From the NCBI RefSeq assembly GCF_018129405.1, contig NZ_JAFCLP010000010.1, positions 1 through 64,000 of the forward strand: a DNA stretch of 64,000 bases, written 5' to 3'. A program made the translations under genes and the position numbers. The stretch is from Bradyrhizobium iriomotense (GTDB lineage: Bacteria; Pseudomonadota; Alphaproteobacteria; Rhizobiales; Xanthobacteraceae). The number at the start of each line of letters is the position of its first letter. Positions within the stretch are counted from its first letter, which is position 1. Under the pieces are notes generated by a model. That model saw only the letters and a program-made list of their open reading frames with translations, was not told where the DNA came from and did no database searches. Positions 17,550 through 24,432 of this stretch are shown here, one piece after another.

Positions 17550-18230
17550 TCAGGCGGGCAGGTGAGGGATTACCCCAGGCGCGATGCTCGTGACGCCTGT
17601 AGTCGGGTCGACGACCAGGATCGGGATGCCGGGATAAATCATCGGCCAGCTGGAAGTGTCGTTGATCCACTGGACCGCGCTCGGCGAAAGCCATCCTGTC
17701 AGCGTGACGATATCCGCGTAACGCTGGGCGAGGGGGAGGGCGATAATCGGTTCATAGTGAGCAACCCGATTGCGGAGCCCGCGAAAATCCGAAAGCTGCG
17801 AGGCGATGGAGTGACGCTGCAGCCTGCCGGTCTGGAAAACCGCTCGCAGGTCGTTGCCCCACAGGTGGTTGCTTTGGCGGCCGAACAGGGAGCTCCAGAA
17901 ACCGAAGTTGAGCTCGGCCACCATTTGGCCGTGCGTGCCGGCTTTCCGATCGCGCCTGAGCTGATCGCGCGCCTTGGTGATGCAGGACTGCTGGTAGGCC
18001 GTGACGAGCACGACCGCATCGTCCATCCAATTCACGCCGCGGGTGGCCGTCAGCCGGCGGTCGACGACGTTGCGGAGGGAGACCTCCAGCATATGCAGCG
18101 GCCCATAGAGGGCCGCTGACAGATTGACGTTAAAGGTGTATAGTCGCGTAGCTAAAGCGTCATCTTGGCCGGTCCAAAGCCGGTAGGTACTGAATCGGTC
18201 GGCCGACAGAGCATCTGCAAAAGTCGGCAT
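17550..18230 (-). CDS. Abi-family (HEPN-type) abortive infection protein
   Basis: A 226-residue protein with the Abi-like fold seen in lactococcal AbiD/F relatives: YTFNVNLSAALYGPLHMLEV with SLRNVVDRRL near the N-terminus, FGFWSSLFGRQSNHLWGNDL in the middle, and LRNRVAHYEPI in the C-terminal half. The last contains R153-x4-H158, the HEPN ribonuclease motif. Such proteins typically act as RNases that stop growth after infection or as toxins. It has no adjacent protein antitoxin; instead, a candidate small RNA gene is transcribed divergently from its 5' side. Confidence 0.75.
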   Translation of the reverse strand: MPTFADALSADRFSTYRLWTGQDDALATRLYTFNVNLSAALYGPLHMLEVSLRNVVDRRLTATRGVNWMDDAVVLVTAYQQSCITKARDQLRRDRKAGTHGQMVAELNFGFWSSLFGRQSNHLWGNDLRAVFQTGRLQRHSIASQLSDFRGLRNRVAHYEPIIALPLAQRYADIVTLTGWLSPSAVQWINDTSSWPMIYPGIPILVVDPTTGVTSIAPGVIPHLPA

Positions 18231-18283
18231 TGCGACCCCTCATTTCAGTTGAACTTTTCCAATATCTGACCTATCTTATGTCG

Positions 18284-18371
18284 GTAAGCCCCGCTTGGTC
18301 CCTGCACTTGCACACCTTCGGGGCAAGCTTTTCTAGAGGCCCGGTCGAGCTCACGCTCCCGGGCCTCTTTT
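18284..18371 (+). ncRNA. Candidate small RNA beside the Abi gene
   Basis: A promoter-like TTGAAC (18249-18254), 17-base spacer and TATCTT (18272-18277) is followed by GCCCCG...CGGGGC (possible first hairpin) and a perfect terminator hairpin GAGGCCCGG...CCGGGCCTC with TTTT (18336-18371). The predicted transcript of about 88 nucleotides encodes no obvious peptide. It could regulate, or be an antitoxin for, the divergent Abi protein; that link is inference. Confidence 0.42.
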
Positions 18372-18458
18372 CCCATCTAAGTCATTGATTCGCATCATCT
18401 ATCTTATGGAACAAAAGTTGATATATCTTCCCGCTCCCGCTTAAGGTGAGTTGCTTCC

Positions 18459-19034
18459 ATGGATGATACTGAACGGCGCCGGTTGGCGTGGGACAAGGCT
18501 TTGCATGCTGAAGGCACTCGCGCCGTGTTCGAGCGCCGGGCGGCAGCGCTGCGATGGAAGACGCGTATCCGCGATTTTTGGGGCTTCGCCGTTCCAGTTT
18601 TGTTGGCCTATCTCCTGGGCTCCGAGGTGTTTGAGCCGCTGAAGCCCTTCCGCCCATATGCCATCGGCCTTCTTGGGGTCGCAGCTGCGCTACAAACCCT
18701 GCTCGTTCTCTGGTCATTGTTGGCGCGTTGGGATGAAGAGCTCGCGGACGATGTCACGGCAACCCGAGATAACCATCAGCTGAAAGTGGCCTGGACAAAA
18801 CTTGGCCAGAATGACGCACAGGATCTCACTCTGGAATATGCGCTGCTGAGTCAAAGAGAGGAAGTCGTAGCCGTCCGCGACGCGGCCGCGGGCATCACAT
18901 CTCGTGAAAAGCAATTCGGCATGCGAGCAGGCCTTATAGAATTTCAGCGTGCGTGTGTGTGCACACATCGTCCGCAAACAACAACCACGCCTTGGTTTCC
19001 CAAATCGAAGTGTGGAGTTTGCGGCGGCAACTAG
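18459..19034 (+). CDS. Two-TM mobilome membrane protein with C-terminal Cys motif
   Basis: A 191-residue protein opening MDDTERRRLAWDKALHAEGT. Two membrane segments (about residues 45-63 and 67-90) are followed by a cytosolic helical part and a C-terminal cysteine motif (ACVC, then KCGVCGG). This matches a family of mobile-element proteins with SLATT-like topology and a terminal CxxC-x11-CxxC motif; here the first pair is CxC and the spacing is 16, so the motif is divergent. SLATT proteins are thought to be membrane effectors of conflict systems. A small Cys-motif protein follows 11 bases later, making a two-gene unit. Confidence 0.65.
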   Translation: MDDTERRRLAWDKALHAEGTRAVFERRAAALRWKTRIRDFWGFAVPVLLAYLLGSEVFEPLKPFRPYAIGLLGVAAALQTLLVLWSLLARWDEELADDVTATRDNHQLKVAWTKLGQNDAQDLTLEYALLSQREEVVAVRDAAAGITSREKQFGMRAGLIEFQRACVCTHRPQTTTTPWFPKSKCGVCGGN

Positions 19035-19045
19035 GGAGAAGAAGA

Positions 19046-19228
19046 GTGCTAGACAAAACCAAAAGAGCTGTGAGAGTTTTTCATTCGCTATCAGATGACG
19101 AAAAGAGCGAATTTCTCGAATCAATCAAAGGCTACGAGGAGAAAGGCGTGCTCCGCGAGAACGTTCGCAAAGATGCCGGGATTTCAATGGGCCCCTTGCC
19201 TACTGGCTGTCCTTGGTGCGGGCGGTAA
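19046..19228 (+). CDS. Small GTG-initiated partner protein with CPWC motif
   Basis: A 60-residue protein best started at GTG 19046, because AGGGAGAAGAAG lies just before it and the preceding gene stops at 19034. The sequence (LDKTKRAVRVFHSLSDDEKS and onward) is charged and helical and ends GCPWCGR, a single CxxC knuckle. It is closely coupled to the membrane protein gene and ends four bases before the convergent restriction endonuclease gene. Its role is unknown; a regulator or partner of the membrane protein is the simplest idea. Confidence 0.6.
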   Translation: MLDKTKRAVRVFHSLSDDEKSEFLESIKGYEEKGVLRENVRKDAGISMGPLPTGCPWCGR

Positions 19229-19231
19229 ATT

Positions 19232-20095
19232 CTAGACCGGGAAAAGATCTCTGACGTGGTGGAAGGCCGCGCCGGTTTCCGCGGCCTTTCGTACTTTCGC
19301 GCTGAGCACATGATTGAGCGGGATCTCGCGGCTGAGCGCCTCGTAGATATCGTGGCCGTCCATGCAGATGATGCGCTTGCGCCGGCCGAAAGCGTCTAGG
19401 CCTTCGGGCGTAAAGCCGCTATAGCTGACAAACAGGCCACGTGACCATTCGGCTTTCTGTTCGACCTTACCGTGGAAGGTGTGCAGATCGGCAGCGCCCG
19501 TGGGGGCGTTCTGCCATTTGGCCTCGAGCAGGTAGGTTTGCTGATCGAGGACAAAGCTGCCGTCGATCTGCTCCCCGCGCAATCTGAAGGCATCGCGCGC
19601 TTGCAGATGAAATAGGTCAAAATATCCCTTCAGAAATTTTTCAAACTCGTAGCCGCGCGCTTGCGGGGCCATTGACGACATCGCCATCAAATCGGTCGAA
19701 AGCTGGAGGAGCGCGGGCCGGTTGGTCGCCGGCGCCGGCGTTGGTTTCGGCGACGCAGCTACCCCGCTGATTCTGTCGATGACCTGTAAGAATTGCCCGT
19801 GCGCGTTCTGCACTGGCTCCGCATTGCCAAACTTGGCACGCATCGCTTCGCGATATTCCCACAGGGCATTGAGCGTTCGAACAACAGTCTGCTTATCGAC
19901 CGTTTGCAGGAAGCATTTGAGGCGTCGGCCCTTAGAGGTTCCGTCGCGCGCGTATTTTGGGTCGTCGATATCGATGTTCAATTCGCCCAGGAAAAACTCG
20001 CTGAACGTCTTGTTCGAAAAATTAAGGACGTAACCGCCGCCCATCTCGAACAGGCTGTCCAGGATCATCATGTCGATCGGCCGGATATTGTTCAT
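19232..20095 (-). CDS. AbiJ-NTD/Mrr-like PD-(D/E)xK restriction endonuclease
   Basis: A 287-residue protein; the start at 20095 (MNNIRPIDMM) is fixed by an ATGA overlap with the WGR pseudogene upstream. The N-terminal 85 residues (GGGYVLNFSNKTFSEFFLGE, then GRRLKCFLQTVDKQTVVRTL) match the AbiJ-type N-terminal domain. The C-terminal half is a Mrr-like nuclease: RGYEFEKFL, D178 in EQIDGSF and E191-x-K193 in YLLEAKW. It should cleave DNA in a type IV or abortive manner. It is the third gene of a recombinase-WGR-nuclease operon. Confidence 0.75.
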   Translation of the reverse strand: MNNIRPIDMMILDSLFEMGGGYVLNFSNKTFSEFFLGELNIDIDDPKYARDGTSKGRRLKCFLQTVDKQTVVRTLNALWEYREAMRAKFGNAEPVQNAHGQFLQVIDRISGVAASPKPTPAPATNRPALLQLSTDLMAMSSMAPQARGYEFEKFLKGYFDLFHLQARDAFRLRGEQIDGSFVLDQQTYLLEAKWQNAPTGAADLHTFHGKVEQKAEWSRGLFVSYSGFTPEGLDAFGRRKRIICMDGHDIYEALSREIPLNHVLSAKVRKAAETGAAFHHVRDLFPV

Positions 20096-20322
20096 CGCCG
20101 GCTGTATCCTCGCCGCTCCTTCACGCCGCACTGGTGATCAGGCGCGACCTCTGCCTCGACAGCGCTGATGTACGGCGTGCTTCGCACAGTCCCTCTCCGG
20201 CCAATCCGGCCTCACTCCTTGATAACCGCCCATTCCCCGAACAATGTAGGCTGCACGTCGAGCTTATAAAAGCGGGACATGTTTTTCTCGGGATCAATGC
20301 GGGTCAGCACGATTGCCGTCAT
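20092..20322 (-). pseudogene. WGR-domain gene with TGA at the W of WGR
   Basis: ATG at 20322 overlaps the recombinase stop as ATGA. The frame reads MTAIVLTRIDPEKNMSRFYK then QPTLFGEWAVIKE, then TGA (20212-20214), and continues in frame as GRIGRRGTVRSTPYISAVEA to a stop at 20092 that overlaps the nuclease start as ATGA. The interrupted codon is exactly the Trp of the WGR motif, as a TGG to TGA change would give. The intact paralogue at 38534 reads VREWGRLG. WGR domains are nucleic-acid-binding folds. Confidence 0.72.
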
Positions 20323-20864
20323 GGCTTCAACCTTCCAATCGTGGTGTGAGCAACGTTGAACGTCAGCGCGATTTCGCGCGAGGGCTCGCCGGCCTCAAGC
20401 CGGGCCAGCGCTTGCCGGCGCTGCTCGGGCGTCAGCTTGTAGGCTCGGCCGAGTTTGACGCCGCGGCCCTTGGCACGCGCCCTGCCCTCGCTCGTCCTGG
20501 TGCGGATCAGTTCTCGTTCGAACTCGGCAAGCCCACTTAGGATCGTCACCATCAACCGGCCGTGCGCCGTTGTGGTGTCCGCCCACACATCCCGCAGCGA
20601 GCGGAAGCCGGCGTCGGCCTTGGCGATCGTATGCAGCGTATTCAACAGATCGCGCGTCGATCGCGCCAGGCGGTCAAGCCGCGTCACCACCAGCACGTCG
20701 CCGGCGGTGAGCAAGTCGATCGCCTTCTTGAGCTGTTGTCGCTCGGTTTTCGCTCCGCTTGCGGTTTCCTGCATGATCTTTCCGCAGCCGGCGGCCGTGA
20801 GCTCGGCGACCTGGGCATCCAGACTCTGGCCGTCTGTTGACACGCGGGCGTATCCGATAAGCAT
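20319..20864 (-). CDS. Serine recombinase (resolvase/invertase)
   Basis: A 181-residue small serine recombinase. The start at 20864 gives MLIGYARVSTDGQSLDAQ with the nucleophile Ser9; an earlier ATG five codons upstream is possible. Catalytic-domain landmarks VLVVTRLDRLARSTRDLLN and GLAEFERELIRTRT are intact, and the C-terminal helix-turn-helix is present (REIALTFNVAHTTIGRL). It is the first gene of a coupled operon with the WGR gene and the restriction endonuclease. Repeats upstream of its start may be its resolution site. Confidence 0.88.
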   Translation of the reverse strand: MLIGYARVSTDGQSLDAQVAELTAAGCGKIMQETASGAKTERQQLKKAIDLLTAGDVLVVTRLDRLARSTRDLLNTLHTIAKADAGFRSLRDVWADTTTAHGRLMVTILSGLAEFERELIRTRTSEGRARAKGRGVKLGRAYKLTPEQRRQALARLEAGEPSREIALTFNVAHTTIGRLKP

Positions 20865-20872
20865 GCGAGCAT

Positions 20873-20942
20873 TATGCACCAGATATATGCACCAAGAAAG
20901 CGCAATCTCACCCGCGGGTTAGTTTTGGTGATATGCACCAAA
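20873..20942. promoter_or_regulatory. Repeated TATGCACCA boxes, possible res site
   Basis: TATGCACCA occurs at 20873-20881, 20886-20894 and 20932-20940; the last lies in an inverted repeat TTTGGTG-ATATG-CACCAAA (20924-20942). Position, directly upstream of the recombinase start, fits a resolvase binding or crossover site that also controls its promoter. Confidence 0.45.
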
Positions 20943-21024
20943 TTCGCCTCACGACGATGTGACTTCGCGTGGACGACATTTCGTCGTATATTTATAGACA
21001 TATTGTCATTTATAGAAAGACGTT

Positions 21025-21795
21025 ATGACGGCACCTGAACTCAGCGATGTTCTTTTATTTCTCGGCCTCGACCCACCCGAAGCCGCACAACTGCTTGGCG
21101 TTTCCCTACGCACTCTGCAGCGTTGGTTGGCCGGGGAGGAGATTCCCGGACCGGCTGCGGCTGCCCTGAAGGCGTGGCATCAGCTTCACGCTCTGCACCT
21201 TGCGTGGAAGCCGGATGCTATTTCAGTTTTTGAGAACGACCAGGCGCAAATCGAACGCGCGCGCCAGCACGCGCAGGAAGTCGCTTACCTGATCAACCTC
21301 GTCGAGAAACGCGGCGGGCCCAAATTCCGCTTCTCTGTCAGTATTGCCAAAGGGCTTGCGACGTTCGGCCCATTCGAAGTGGGCTTCTACAGTCTGGCCA
21401 ACGGCGGCTTCTCCTTTAGCAGCTATCGCCGCAGGGACACGTCGCCAGATCTCGCCCGCGACAAACCGTTTCTCGAGGACGCCGCGTATTGCATCAGCAA
21501 GGCGTTTTCCCAGGCGAAGACTGCGCCGCCGGCACTGAGAGCTGTTGCCCGGTACGTGCGGCAACATTCCGATGTCTTCGTTGTCGATGGCCCAGGGCGT
21601 CAGCCCACGACGGAGCGCCGGCGGATCCAGCAGGAAATTGAAGGGGTAGCTGATAAGCTCATCGAGCTGGCGACGGCTGCCGAGACCGGCGACGCAAGCT
21701 ATCATCAGTTTGAGGAGCTGCTTCAAAAACTGCATGCCCTCGGCTTCTTCCCCACCATCGAGCTCGTCTCGGCCGTAGCCCATGCCATGGTCTGA
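21025..21795 (+). CDS. HTH-domain protein of unknown function
   Basis: A 256-residue protein beginning MTAPELSDVLLFLGLDPPEA. The N-terminal 45 residues form a helix-turn-helix (AAQLLGVSLRTLQRWLAGEE) of XRE-like appearance; the rest is helical with no family I recognise (TFGPFEVGFYSLANGGFSFS is a distinctive central segment). Direct repeats ATTTATAGA at 20990 and 21008 sit in its leader and may be an operator. The following small membrane peptide gene and the convergent HEPN-motif gene may form a unit with it. Confidence 0.6.
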   Translation: MTAPELSDVLLFLGLDPPEAAQLLGVSLRTLQRWLAGEEIPGPAAAALKAWHQLHALHLAWKPDAISVFENDQAQIERARQHAQEVAYLINLVEKRGGPKFRFSVSIAKGLATFGPFEVGFYSLANGGFSFSSYRRRDTSPDLARDKPFLEDAAYCISKAFSQAKTAPPALRAVARYVRQHSDVFVVDGPGRQPTTERRRIQQEIEGVADKLIELATAAETGDASYHQFEELLQKLHALGFFPTIELVSAVAHAMV

Positions 21796-21905
21796 GGCCC
21801 CATCCCAAACAGGTCATGTCTCTCGAGCAATATTGCGCGGGTGCGTTGCGAGGTCCGCCAAAGCGGTCAGTCTGATCCGCCTCAACGCGACTATGGAGAA
21901 GCCGC

Positions 21906-22037
21906 ATGTTCGGCGCAGGTGATGAAATAGGGATCAAGCTATGGGGCATGTTCGAGGGGCATGCCCAAGGCCCCCTCGCGATCTTGGCGCTGGTGGCCAT
22001 TGTGTTCTTGATCGTCTTCCGCTGGCGGCGAACCTAG
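21906..22037 (+). CDS. 43-residue single-membrane-segment protein
   Basis: ATG at 21906 is preceded by GGAG at good spacing. The peptide has a short soluble N-terminus (MFGAGDEIGIKLWGMFEGHA) and a hydrophobic segment (LAILALVAIVFLIVF) ending in a positive RWRRT tail, so N-out/C-in or a toxin-like membrane peptide is plausible. It ends at 22037, overlapping the convergent gene end by four bases. Function unknown. Confidence 0.5.
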   Translation: MFGAGDEIGIKLWGMFEGHAQGPLAILALVAIVFLIVFRWRRT

Positions 22038-22846
22038 CTCGGGCCCGTCGCGGCTTTCCAAGGCATCACGGGCAATTTCGTTGCTAGGTCGCTTGCAAAC
22101 AGATGGCAAGCAAATGCGATTTCGTGAAACTCCGGGGCGTTGAACCGCACTCTTTCGCCGAGCGCATAGGATCTGACTCTGGTATCGCGCTTGACGTAGA
22201 TTTCCGTCATTTCGGGATGTTCGTACCGGTCGATCACAGAGCCAGCGCCAATCTCGATTTCTTCGTCGCGCAGAACATAAAGTGCCTTGAGGCGCGGCAG
22301 CGTTAACACTAGGCGCCCCGTCGCATCGACGTCGGGCGGGCCAACGATGCCGGCCCGGTGCTCAAGGCAATTCCGCACTTTTTGAAACGATGTGAAGTCG
22401 TCATCGAATACCATCGGCGACGTCATGCCATCCTTCACCTCGGCCAACAATGCAGGAAAGGGCAACCGCCCTGCTCGAGCTCGCACCTGGGCAACGTGGG
22501 CCTGAAAGTCCGCTACGGTCGTTTGGCCCGGTCGGTACTTGAACATTTCGAGGTATAGCACTGCCTCCTCGAGGGTCTCGTGAACGCCACGTGCCAACTC
22601 GTGAAAACCCTTCCCTAGCAGCCAATTCTCGTACAAGTCATGGCGTTCAGCAGACGTCATCTCGGGACTGCTGAATTTGTAATTGATGCCGGCGGCCGGC
22701 GGCTCCGGTTGTTTCGACAGATCGGCAGATGCGGCCACATTCAAAAAGAACGTGATCAATTCGCTGCACTGCCAGGCCGCCCGCTGAGCAGGCGCGGCCA
22801 CACCATTGGCATCGAGACGTATGTTGAGCTGAAGAACCTCAGACAT
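22034..22846 (-). CDS. Hypothetical protein with HEPN-like RNCLEH motif
   Basis: A 270-residue soluble protein (MSEVLQLNIRLDANGVAAPA). No family is recognised with certainty, but the middle contains FQKVRNCLEHRAGI with R158-x4-H163, the HEPN RNase-type motif, embedded in a helical region. The C-terminal part is richer in beta-strand-like stretches (YVLRDEEIEIGAGSVIDRYE). It is convergent with the small membrane peptide gene. It may be a cell-arrest nuclease or a scaffold that kept the motif. Confidence 0.55.
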   Translation of the reverse strand: MSEVLQLNIRLDANGVAAPAQRAAWQCSELITFFLNVAASADLSKQPEPPAAGINYKFSSPEMTSAERHDLYENWLLGKGFHELARGVHETLEEAVLYLEMFKYRPGQTTVADFQAHVAQVRARAGRLPFPALLAEVKDGMTSPMVFDDDFTSFQKVRNCLEHRAGIVGPPDVDATGRLVLTLPRLKALYVLRDEEIEIGAGSVIDRYEHPEMTEIYVKRDTRVRSYALGERVRFNAPEFHEIAFACHLFASDLATKLPVMPWKAATGPS

Positions 22847-22859
22847 AGCCCACGGCCGC

Positions 22860-23219
22860 CTAAGCGGCTCCCCCTGGCACCACAGTCAGCTTGGGCTTTT
22901 TGCGGCTCAACCGCTCGGCCTTGGCCTTCTGGCGCTCGGCGATTTCCGCGAGTTTTTCTTCGGCAAACGGCGTCGCCTTCTCGATGAGGCCTTTGAAGCT
23001 GTACTTGTTGGTGTCGCTGCCGAACCGGGTATGCCGCCGCTCTTCGCGCTCGATAATGCCCAACTCGTGCAGCGCCTTGATCCGCTTCTGAACCGTCCGT
23101 GGAATCACACCTACCGCCTTAGCGATCCGCTCGACCGAGGGATACGGGAGGTTGTCCGGCGTCCACCAATAATGCGACAGATGCAGGATGATGTTCATGT
23201 CGAGCGCGTCGAGCCCCAA
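22860..23219 (-). CDS. Winged-helix DNA-binding protein, probably 5'-truncated
   Basis: A 119-residue frame usable only from a TTG at 23219 (MGLDALDMNIILHLSHYWWT). The protein carries a clear winged helix (PSVERIAKAVGVIPRTVQKR, then IKALHELGIIEREERRH) and a charged tail. Codons upstream of the TTG remain in frame and family-like ([13 protein letters not shown]) but run into TAG, and no ATG is available, so the N-terminus appears lost. Relatives are plasmid regulators of about 150 or more residues. It precedes the second DUF736 block, a likely recombination boundary. Confidence 0.6.
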   Translation of the reverse strand: MGLDALDMNIILHLSHYWWTPDNLPYPSVERIAKAVGVIPRTVQKRIKALHELGIIEREERRHTRFGSDTNKYSFKGLIEKATPFAEEKLAEIAERQKAKAERLSRKKPKLTVVPGGAA

Positions 23220-23424
23220 TGCCTCCTGCCGCTCGATGATGACGCTCTTCGCTTCGTCTGGTGCGCACTACAGTGCCACGGCCCGCACGAAAGCCCCATA
23301 GAACGGCTCGGAAAGAGAGACCGGCATCGCTCGGTCGATCGGGATCGCGAATAAGCGATGAGGCTGCGCTTGCCGACTTTACGCGCGCGTTCAAAATCGT
23401 TTCTCCTTTCCGCCCACGGGTGAC

Positions 23425-23446
23425 GGCCCCGCCTCGCGGCGGGGCC
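23425..23446 (-). terminator. GC-rich hairpin after DUF736 copy 2
   Basis: GGCCCCGCC-TCGC-GGCGGGGCC, a perfect 9-bp stem 15 bases after the DUF736 stop; it matches the hairpin following the first DUF736 gene. No T-run follows, so the function may be RNA stability. Confidence 0.4.
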
Positions 23447-23460
23447 ACCTGCGCGGCGTC

Positions 23461-23778
23461 TCAGTCGCGACTCGGGCGAGACCAGATGAGCGAGAAGCCT
23501 TCCTCGCCTTCGACCTCGACCAGCGTCGCGTAGATCGGAGCCGGGAAGCTTGGGTCGTCCAGCTTGACCGAGTGGTACTCGCGGCCCGTGTCCTGGGACT
23601 TCTTCTTCCACATGGCGCCGAACTCGATGTTAGCGCCCGCGAAGATGCGGTAATCTGGGGCCTTGTCCGAAGTGCGATCGGCCGGAACGATCTTGGTCTT
23701 AACGGTGCCCAGAGCGAGGGTCTTGACGGTGCCGACGAAGCCGTTGCCGTTGACGGTGAAGTTGCCGATGGTAGCCAT
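23461..23778 (-). CDS. DUF736 family protein (copy 2)
   Basis: A 105-residue paralogue of the protein at 6301, beginning [20 protein letters not shown] and sharing the [13 protein letters not shown] core and IWSRPSRD end. Copy 2 differs in the middle ([20 protein letters not shown]). Role unknown; DUF736 genes travel with plasmid and ICE housekeeping modules. It heads the second minus-strand module together with ArdC. The start is fixed by family conservation and the leader it shares with copy 1. Confidence 0.9.
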   Translation of the reverse strand: MATIGNFTVNGNGFVGTVKTLALGTVKTKIVPADRTSDKAPDYRIFAGANIEFGAMWKKKSQDTGREYHSVKLDDPSFPAPIYATLVEVEGEEGFSLIWSRPSRD

Positions 23779-23795
23779 GTTCGTGTCCTCTTTCG

Positions 23796-23967
23796 TTCTC
23801 GGGCCGCGACCATCGCGACCTCGATGGCTGTCGTTGACCGGAGGCGATCGGACCGCACCCGAAGGGCCGCCACGCAGTAGAGGGCGGCCAGGGCGAGGCT
23901 TTCTTGTCTCGCGAGGAATGAGCGCGCAGCGACCAGGGGAAGAAAGCCGAGAACGGCCGTTGCGGTC
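23796..23967 (-). promoter_or_regulatory. Conserved leader of DUF736 copy 2
   Basis: Paralogous to 6631-6800; contains CCGCGACCATCGCGACC (23804-23820) and the same CCATCG...CGATGG hairpin (23810-23827) at the same distance from the start codon. The remaining gap to 24432 has no supportable gene and ends with the terminator at 24346-24371. Confidence 0.45.
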
Positions 23968-24345
23968 TTTTGATCGAGGCGGAGCGCAGCGACGACGGCC
24001 TCCGGTTAGACATGCCAAATCGAGGACGCATTGGGCGCGACAGGCCGAACGATGAGGATACGACCGAGCGAGACGCAAGCCACACCGCACAACGACGGGC
24101 GCATCGGTGACCGAGACTCGCGCGCGCCGCCTAAGCTTTCCTCCGGTCCAGCGGACGGAATAACACCCCCGAACTGTCGCATCGTGGATGACATCAGCCT
24201 TCTGCGGCTTCGGAAAGACGCTCACCCAGAAACAGATGAGCATCTCGGAAGCCAGAAGAACCCGCCCGGCGCATCTGGCCGACACAGTCAGGATGGGAAG
24301 CACCGCCTCTCCAATCGCCGACAAACGCATGACGGTGCCACAAGA

Positions 24346-24371
24346 AAGGCCCCGCCGTGAGGCGAGGCCTT
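24346..24371 (-). terminator. Terminator downstream of the ArdC gene
   Basis: On the minus strand AAGGCCTCGCC, loop TCAC, GGCGGGGCCTT is followed by TCTT; an 11-bp stem with one mismatch. It lies 62 bases after the ArdC stop. Confidence 0.6.
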
Positions 24372-24432
24372 AATCATTTTCTAGAAAGGTGAACGATGGA
24401 GCGCAAGCCGCCGAGGCGCGGACAGTTGTGCC

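Noticed and set aside
20212-20214. TGA as a recoded (selenocysteine or tryptophan) codon in the WGR gene
   Set aside because: All other genes use TGA as a normal stop, and no selenocysteine insertion hairpin is evident; a plain nonsense change is simpler.
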